From Candidatus Uhrbacteria bacterium (GTDB taxonomy: Bacteria; Patescibacteriota; Patescibacteriia; SG8-24), in assembly GCA_016205965.1 (NCBI GenBank), contig JACQSM010000024.1, positions 1 through 21,012 on the forward strand: 21,012 nt of DNA, read 5' to 3'. Shown here in pieces: positions 13,246 through 21,012 of the stretch; the first letter of the stretch is position 1; each line of letters opens with the position of its first letter. The position numbers were made by a program, and so were the translations under genes. The notes below the pieces were generated by a model, which was not told the DNA's origin, did not search any database, and saw only the letters and a program-made list of their open reading frames with translations.

Positions 13246-15423
13246 TTACTCCTCGGAGTCATCATTGCTTGAAAAGTGGGCGCCGTCCACGTCGTGGATG
13301 GGGGAGACCAGGATCTGGCGCGGCTTGGCCCCGTCCCCAGGTCCAATGATACCGCGTTCCTCGAGCAGGTCCAAGAGTCGCGCGGCCCGGGCATAGCCGA
13401 CTTTCAGCCGCCGCTGCAGGAATGACGCCGAGGCTTTGCCGGCGCGAACGACCGTTTCGCGGGCTTCTTCGAGCAGTTCGTCGTTGGCGTCATCGAATCC
13501 GGACTCGGTGCTGCCCAGGCCGCGCTTTTCGGTGATGCCGTCGACGTACTCCACCGGCTCGTCGAGCTGACTGACGACGTGGTCGACGACCCGGCGGATG
13601 TCGCCGTCGCCGACGTAGCAGCCCTGGATGCGCTTCGGTTTGGAGAGCTCGGAAGACAGGAAGAGCATGTCGCCGCGGCCGATCAGCTTCTCGGCGCCGG
13701 AGGTGTCGAGGATGGTTCGCGAGTCGGTCGCCGAAGCCACCGAGAAGGCGATGCGCGAGGTGATGTTCGCCTTGATCAGGCCGGTGATGACGTCGACCGA
13801 AGGCCGTTGCGTGGCCACGACCAGGTGGATGCCGACGGCCCGGGCCATCTGGGCCAGGCGGATGATCGAGGCTTCGACCTCCGAGGCCGAGGCGACCATC
13901 AAGTCGGCGAGTTCGTCGATGATGAGCACCAAGTACGGCATTTTTTCGTCGGCTGATTCGTTGTAGGAAGTGATGTCGCGCTTGCCGGATTTGGAGAGCA
14001 GGTCGAAGCGCCGGTCCATTTCGCCGATCGACCACTTGAGGGCGTTGATCGTCTTGGGTACCTCGGTGATCGACTGCGTCAGCAGGTGGGGGATGCCGTT
14101 GTAGACCGGCAGTTCGACGCGCTTGGGGTCGACCAGGATCAGCTTGAGTTCGTCGGGGCCGTTCTGGTAGAGCAGTGACAGGATGATGGTGTTGAGACAG
14201 ACGGTCTTGCCCGAACCGGTGGCGCCGGCGACCAAGAGGTGCGGCATTTTGCCGAGGTCGGCGGTCCAGGGCTTCCCGGCGACGTCCTTGCCCAGGCAGA
14301 CGGTCAGGCCGGTCTTGCGTTGAGCGAACTCCTTGGATTCGAGGATCTCGCGCAAGCCGACGATGGCGACCGACTGGTTCGGCACTTCGATGCCGACCAG
14401 CGACTTGCCCGGGATCGGCGCTTCGATGCGGATCGGGTGGGCGGCCAGAGCCAGCGCCAGATCGTTCGAAAGCGAAGTGATGCGCGACAACTTAACGCCC
14501 TCGGACGGTTTCAAGGTGAATTGGGTGACCGTCGGACCGACGCTGACCTCGCCCATCTCGACCAGGATGCCGAAATTCTCGAGCGTTTTTTTGATGACCA
14601 TCATCCGGCCGTGGATGTCGCCGGCCGTGGGCTTGGAGTTTTTGTGTTCCAGCAGATCGACCGGAATCGAAATTTTGCGGGCTTTCTTTTTGACCACCAC
14701 CGGGGCGTCTTCGTGATCTTCGTCCGAAGACATCAGCGTGGTCCCGGCCGGTTCGGGCTTGCCGTCCGCAATGCTCTTGCCGGCGAACGCAGGCGCATCG
14801 TCATCGACCGTCACCAGCTCTTCGACCGGCAGCATCGAACCGCGATGACCGAAGGGCCAGGGCCAGGCGCGATGCCGCAAGCCGACGACTCGGGCCGCCA
14901 TTTCATGCAACGAGACGTTGAACGTCAGTACCAGCGAGGCCGCCAGCACGGCGACTACGAGCAGCAGACCGCCCCAATAACCGAGCAGCGCGGTCAGCGG
15001 ATAGCTCATCAGCAAGCCGACGTAGCCGCCGGCATTGCCGACGACGTCGAGGTAGACGCCGCCATCCTTTACCGGCGCCCGCAACAGGTTGAGCAGGCTT
15101 CCGGAACTGACGAAATAGAGAAAAACGCCGAACGAGGCCGAGGCTTTCATCTGAAAACGCTCCGGCCAGAGGAGTGAGGCGGAAATGACCAACAGGCCGA
15201 GCGGAAACAGAAAACGATTCAGGCCCAAAGCAACGCCTAGGGCGCTGTCGATGACGCCGCCCGCCGGCCCGGCAGCCTCGAAAAAGCCCAGGAAGGTGAT
15301 CACTGCCACCAAAGTCAGAAAGATGGCCACCAGTTCCTTTTTGGCTTTGGGGCTCAAGGCGGGTTCGTCGTCGCGCCGATCGCGCTTCTTTGAAGACTCG
15401 TGATTCCGTGATTTTCGGGCCAT
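13246..15423 (-). CDS. ftsK: DNA translocase FtsK/SpoIIIE
   Basis: 725 residues. A Lys/Arg-rich N-terminus leads into four or five membrane helices (about 30-170), a charged linker (185-250), an alpha/beta translocase core (about 255-620) and a winged-helix gamma domain (about 645-708, VRAGKASASFLQRRLKVGYARAARLLDLLEERGIIGP). Walker A is GATGSGKT at 400-407 and Walker B LVLIIDELADLM at 498-509; ATQRPSVDVITGLIKANITSRIAF is the family signature. FtsK pumps DNA at the division septum to clear and resolve chromosomes. The linker is short, nearer SpoIIIE than E. coli FtsK. First gene of ftsK-rodZ-like-(recA). No Shine-Dalgarno sequence precedes the ATG. Confidence 0.97.
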   Translation of the reverse strand: MARKSRNHESSKKRDRRDDEPALSPKAKKELVAIFLTLVAVITFLGFFEAAGPAGGVIDSALGVALGLNRFLFPLGLLVISASLLWPERFQMKASASFGVFLYFVSSGSLLNLLRAPVKDGGVYLDVVGNAGGYVGLLMSYPLTALLGYWGGLLLVVAVLAASLVLTFNVSLHEMAARVVGLRHRAWPWPFGHRGSMLPVEELVTVDDDAPAFAGKSIADGKPEPAGTTLMSSDEDHEDAPVVVKKKARKISIPVDLLEHKNSKPTAGDIHGRMMVIKKTLENFGILVEMGEVSVGPTVTQFTLKPSEGVKLSRITSLSNDLALALAAHPIRIEAPIPGKSLVGIEVPNQSVAIVGLREILESKEFAQRKTGLTVCLGKDVAGKPWTADLGKMPHLLVAGATGSGKTVCLNTIILSLLYQNGPDELKLILVDPKRVELPVYNGIPHLLTQSITEVPKTINALKWSIGEMDRRFDLLSKSGKRDITSYNESADEKMPYLVLIIDELADLMVASASEVEASIIRLAQMARAVGIHLVVATQRPSVDVITGLIKANITSRIAFSVASATDSRTILDTSGAEKLIGRGDMLFLSSELSKPKRIQGCYVGDGDIRRVVDHVVSQLDEPVEYVDGITEKRGLGSTESGFDDANDELLEEARETVVRAGKASASFLQRRLKVGYARAARLLDLLEERGIIGPGDGAKPRQILVSPIHDVDGAHFSSNDDSEE

Positions 15424-15447
15424 AGATGCGGAGGTTCAGTAGTGGAC

Positions 15448-15476
15448 AGTGTACCAGTTTTTAAAGTCCCTGCCTA
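15448..15476 (-). promoter_or_regulatory. Promoter of ftsK
   Basis: Minus strand: TAGGCA (complement of 15471-15476), 17-bp spacer, TACACT (complement of 15448-15453) preceded by TGG, an extended -10. Start near 15441 leaves about 18 nt before the ATG. The -35 touches the T-run of the upstream terminator. Confidence 0.45.
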
Positions 15477-15505
15477 AAGAAAAACAGTCCCTTGAGGGGG
15501 ACTGT
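15474..15505 (-). terminator. Intrinsic terminator of the Cys-rich gene
   Basis: On the minus strand ACAGTCCC (complement of 15498-15505) pairs with GGGACTGT (complement of 15484-15491) around a 6-nt loop, followed by TTTTTCTTT. This is a textbook rho-independent terminator 10 nt after the stop codon. Confidence 0.88.
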
Positions 15506-15514
15506 CGGTGAGGT

Positions 15515-16420
15515 TCAGCGGCGGTACTGGCGCGGGGCCACGCCGCCGGGCTGGTAGAAGAGGAGCGCCTCCTCCTTGGCCGCTGCCAGGGTGTTGAAGG
15601 TGCGGATGTCCTCCTGGCGGAAGAAATGCCGCAGCGCCCCGCAGACGCCAACCGCCCGGCCTTGGATGGCCACATGGCTGCTCGCCGGGTCCGTCTTGTC
15701 ACAGCAGGGGAGATCCATGTCGCCCCCACAGACCAAGACGTGGTCGGCGTCGGTCCGGCGGACCGGGCCGCCGAACCCCTGGGCAACCCTCTCGGCGTAG
15801 GCGGTCAGAGCCGCAGTGCGGTCGGCGTTGTTGCGGATCTTGAGGGCCTGGGCGCGGTCCCGGCAGTACAATCCGCCGGCCTCGCGCACCCCCTTGGCCA
15901 GCACCTCGCAGATGCCGCTCTCGCCAATGAAGGCTTTGGCCGGCATCTTGCGGTTGCAGCACGGGGTGCCGTTGGGTGAGCCGCACAGCAGCTCGTCACC
16001 GGCCTCCCGCTTCACCAGCGTGATGCGGCCGGAGATGATCTCCGCCGCAACCTTGATGACCGCCTCCCGCGTCTGGGCCTCCTTGGCGGCGGCCGCGCTC
16101 TTCAGCTTGGCCACACCGGTCTTGGTGGAGCGGGCGTGGAGCAGGTCCTCCAGGACCATGGTGGCCCCAATGGGCTTCTTGGATGCCTGCCGGGCGTAGA
16201 TCTCCTTGACCCGGCAGATCTCGCAGATCACCAGCGGAAGGAGCGTACCCTCGGACACCAGATGCAGGTCCGTGCCCTTGGGGTTGCGGACCATGAGACG
16301 GGACTGGCGGGTGCCGTCGTGGCCGTCCTTCCGGCACTTCCAGACCTCGGCGGCCTGGTCGCTGGCGGCGGTGGCGTTGGACTGGGGAGCGGTCTGGATC
16401 ACTGCTTCGGTCGTGGTCAT
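15515..16420 (-). CDS. Unrecognised Cys-rich protein with duplicated C-x7-CC motif
   Basis: 301 residues from ATG 16420, which is preceded by GGAG at good spacing. I do not recognise the family. Twelve Cys are ordered: C29, C66-x2-C69, C146-x7-C154-C155, C171, C186, and C231-x7-C239-C240, C260. The blocks LLCGSPNGTPCC (145-155) and LVCGGDMDLPCC (229-240) are internal repeats about 85 residues apart, each followed by another Cys (171, 260) and a helix. LVICEICRVKEIYAR near 63-77 may be a third, partial unit. This suggests a metal-binding, probably zinc, scaffold. There is no signal peptide or membrane helix, so it is likely cytoplasmic. About a third of its Arg codons are CGG whereas rpoB and its neighbours use mainly CGC, hinting at transfer. 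It is a single-gene unit with its own promoter, leader and terminator. Confidence 0.75.
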   Translation of the reverse strand: MTTTEAVIQTAPQSNATAASDQAAEVWKCRKDGHDGTRQSRLMVRNPKGTDLHLVSEGTLLPLVICEICRVKEIYARQASKKPIGATMVLEDLLHARSTKTGVAKLKSAAAAKEAQTREAVIKVAAEIISGRITLVKREAGDELLCGSPNGTPCCNRKMPAKAFIGESGICEVLAKGVREAGGLYCRDRAQALKIRNNADRTAALTAYAERVAQGFGGPVRRTDADHVLVCGGDMDLPCCDKTDPASSHVAIQGRAVGVCGALRHFFRQEDIRTFNTLAAAKEEALLFYQPGGVAPRQYRR

Positions 16421-16434
16421 TGTATGCTCCGTTT

Positions 16435-16452
16435 TGCCGGTCGTTGCCGGTA
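16435..16452 (-). repeat. Tandem ACCGGCAA repeat before the Cys-rich gene
   Basis: On the minus strand ACCGGCAA occurs twice 10 nt apart (ACCGGCAACG then ACCGGCAAAACG), just upstream of the GGAG ribosome-binding site. It could be a protein-binding or RNA-pairing site. Confidence 0.4.
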
Positions 16453-16476
16453 AAAAACGTAGACGGAAGGCCCGTC
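16452..16476 (-). terminator. Attenuator-like hairpin in the Cys-rich gene leader
   Basis: Minus strand GACGG/CCGTC (complement of 16462-16476) with a 5-nt loop, then TACG and six T (complement of 16452-16457). The T-run is four bases from the stem, so termination strength is uncertain. It lies after the promoter and before the gene. Confidence 0.4.
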
Positions 16477-16503
16477 CGAACCCCTGTACGGTATTCGCGC
16501 AGG

Positions 16504-16532
16504 CGCCGGCTTTGGATTCACCAAAACCGGCG
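16504..16532 (-). promoter_or_regulatory. Strong 12-bp hairpin in the Cys-rich gene leader
   Basis: On the minus strand CGCCGGTTTTGG pairs with CCAAAGCCGGCG around a TGAAT loop, with one T.G pair. It is the first stable element of the ~140-nt leader and, with the attenuator-like hairpin downstream, suggests RNA-level control. It does not match a riboswitch class I can name. Confidence 0.5.
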
Positions 16533-16566
16533 TCCGGGCGCATCATCAAGGCAAAATGAACTGCAT

Positions 16567-16595
16567 AATCTAACATAAATTCACCATTTTGTCAA
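16567..16595 (-). promoter_or_regulatory. Strong promoter of the Cys-rich gene
   Basis: Minus strand: consensus TTGACA (complement of 16590-16595), exactly 17 bp, then TAGATT (complement of 16567-16572). Start is near 16560, leaving a leader of about 140 nt before ATG 16420. It is the best -35 match of any promoter in the window. Confidence 0.7.
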
Positions 16596-16757
16596 GGTTC
16601 AAGCAAAAAAAGCTGGTGTGGTGCCATCCTTTCCTAAGTGTTATGACCTGTGGAAAACAGGTCAAGAGCCGGCTTATCTGCGGACCGTAAAACTGCAACA
16701 ATTTCTCTAGTTTTCGCCTCAAAATGAAGCACTCTTGACAAATGGCTGTAAAGAGAC

Positions 16758-16786
16758 TTGACGCACTTTTCCACACCTGTTATCCT
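16758..16786 (+). promoter_or_regulatory. rpoBC promoter
   Basis: TTGACG (16758-16763), 17-bp spacer and TATCCT (16781-16786). The transcript would start near 16793 and carry about 250 nt of leader. The spacer contains a DnaA-box-like TTTTCCACA. Confidence 0.6.
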
Positions 16787-16792
16787 TGGGCA

Positions 16793-17042
16793 AAACCTCT
16801 TCAAAGTCGCCTGCGGAAGCTAAAGAGGGCGGTCGGTGAATATCCTCGGTTAACGCAATGTTCGCCTCATCAACCTAGTTAAGGAGGCATTACAATCCCC
16901 TGTCATGCGAACCGCGTTCGCAAGAAAGACGACAGGGCGATTATTTTTGTTGCCGTGCGAATTTTGAGTCCGTGTTTCAAGGCCGGTACCAGCTACCAAC
17001 CCTGAAACGCGTACTACAAAATTGAATAGGTAACTAGCGCGT
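16793..17042 (+). ncRNA. Structured rpoB leader
   Basis: By-eye hairpins: CCTCTT/AAGAGG (about 16797-16829); GCCTC/GAGGC around 16864-16888, which covers a full AAGGAGG (16881-16887); CCCTGTC/GACAGGG with an inner TGCGAAC/GTTCGCA (about 16898-16937), followed by TTATTTTTGTT like an attenuator; and CGTGTTTCAaGG/CCcTGAAACGCG (16971-17011). The AAGGAGG has no start codon at normal spacing: the next ATG (16905) opens only a 20-codon frame. Function unknown; attenuation of rpoBC is one option. Confidence 0.45.
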
Positions 17043-20537
<3,495 letters not shown>

Positions 20538-20558
20538 CCCCCGCCACGACAGACGCCT

Positions 20559-21012
20559 ATGAATCCCATCATTGAGCAGCAAAAACCGCAGGAGTTCGAC
20601 GCCCTGCGCCTCAAGGTGGCCTCGCCCGAGGTCATCCGGTCGTGGTCCTACGGGGAAGTCACCAAGCCTGAAACGATCAACTACCGCACCCAGAAGCCCG
20701 AGAAGGGCGGCCTCTTCGCCGAGGAAATTTTCGGTCCCTCCAAGGACTGGGAGTGTTACTGCGGCAAATACAAGAAGGTCCGCTACAAGGGCATCATCTG
20801 CGATAAGTGCGGCGTCGAGGTGACCCGGTCGCGCGTCCGCCGTGAGCGAATGGGCCATGTGGAGCTGGCAACCCCGGTAACTCACATTTGGTACTTCAAG
20901 GGAACGCCCAGCCTCATGGGGCAGCTGTTGGACATCTCCCAGCGGAATCTCGAGAAGATCATCTACTTCGCGTCGTTCATAGTCACCGACCTTGACGAGG
21001 AGAAGCGTGATC
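20559..21012 (+). CDS. rpoC: DNA-directed RNA polymerase subunit beta' (3' partial)
   Basis: The first 151 codons are visible; the gene continues past the window end. FDALRLKVASPEVIRSWSYGEVTKPETINYRT is the N-terminal signature. CYCGKYKKVRYKGIICDKCGVEV holds the four-Cys zinc site, and VTHIWYFKGTPSLMGQLLDIS follows as usual. The protein forms the catalytic centre of RNA polymerase with RpoB. ATG 20559 lies 21 nt after the rpoB stop, in one operon. Confidence 0.98.
   Translation, partial: MNPIIEQQKPQEFDALRLKVASPEVIRSWSYGEVTKPETINYRTQKPEKGGLFAEEIFGPSKDWECYCGKYKKVRYKGIICDKCGVEVTRSRVRRERMGHVELATPVTHIWYFKGTPSLMGQLLDISQRNLEKIIYFASFIVTDLDEEKRD

Larger units (their letters stand above)
16596..17042. 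other. Intergenic region between the Cys-rich gene promoter and rpoB
   Basis: No convincing gene. It holds a perfect hairpin GACCTGT-GGAAA-ACAGGTC (16645-16663), two TTTTCCACA sites resembling DnaA boxes (minus strand 16649-16657, plus strand 16768-16776), tandem TTGAC boxes (16735, 16758), the rpoB promoter and a leader with several hairpins. It is less GC-rich than the flanking genes. A 68-codon minus-strand frame (16570-16776) crosses the promoter of the Cys-rich gene and has no coding character. Confidence 0.6.

Noticed and set aside
16735..16763. TTGACA at 16735 as a second rpoB promoter
   Set aside because: At 17 bp downstream the sequence is TTGACG, the -35 of the next promoter, not a -10.
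16570..16776. 68-codon minus-strand frame upstream of the Cys-rich gene
   Set aside because: It spans that gene's own promoter and a hairpin, has no ribosome-binding site and no coding character.
16905..16967. Leader peptide of 20 codons in the rpoB leader
   Set aside because: The AAGGAGG is 17 nt from this ATG, too far for normal initiation, and the peptide has no regulatory codon run.

Overview
GC-rich bacterial chromosome segment with a mostly housekeeping gene set, probably from a Candidate Phyla Radiation (Patescibacteria) genome. This lineage call is an inference. It rests on the tail-fibre-like repeat protein with its 'DLAENY...EPGD' module, a THUMP methyltransferase with TEPF instead of DPPY, an HTH protein with an FGEG motif, an HTH-TM-beta RodZ-like protein next to ftsK and recA, and a short RpoB. 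TGA is used as a normal stop (rpsF, ychF, the Cys-rich gene), so a UGA-recoding lineage is unlikely.

Layout. (1) 1-1934: 3' part of a surface protein with near-identical ~85-codon repeats. (2) 2065-4602: membrane protein with an O-antigen-ligase-like core and a TPR tail. (3) 4687-5070, minus: single-domain response regulator, convergent with the previous gene across two strong palindromes. (4) 5165-5859: HTH/LAGLIDADG-like gene broken by a 2-nt frameshift, with its stop codon inside the tRNA-Ala(GGC) gene at 5850-5925. (5) ychF, then a convergent THUMP methyltransferase one base away. (6) Divergent promoters around an inverted repeat, then rpsF-ssb-rpsR-epmA-efp, a translation/replication operon that adds the EF-P lysyl-ligase and EF-P itself. 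(7) Minus-strand ftsK, rodZ-like, recA, convergent with efp across a second palindrome cluster. (8) An unrecognised Cys-rich gene with its own strong promoter, structured leader and terminator. (9) rpoB and the start of rpoC behind a long structured leader.

Functional links: S6 and S18 are ribosome partners and SSB shares their operon, as in many bacteria. EpmA is predicted to modify the PGKG lysine of the adjacent EF-P. FtsK, the RodZ-like protein and RecA form a segregation/shape/repair cluster. RpoB and RpoC are the large RNA polymerase subunits.

Most interesting items: the Cys-rich orphan gene with a riboregulator-like leader (15474-16595); a family of five short palindromes placed at gene ends (4613, 4653, 9668, 11316, 11359); an operator-like inverted repeat holding two back-to-back -35 boxes (8281-8331); a candidate S6:S18 leader RNA (8374-8411); and the frameshifted selfish-looking gene that runs into a tRNA. 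All RNA structures and promoters were read by eye, without folding software or database searches.
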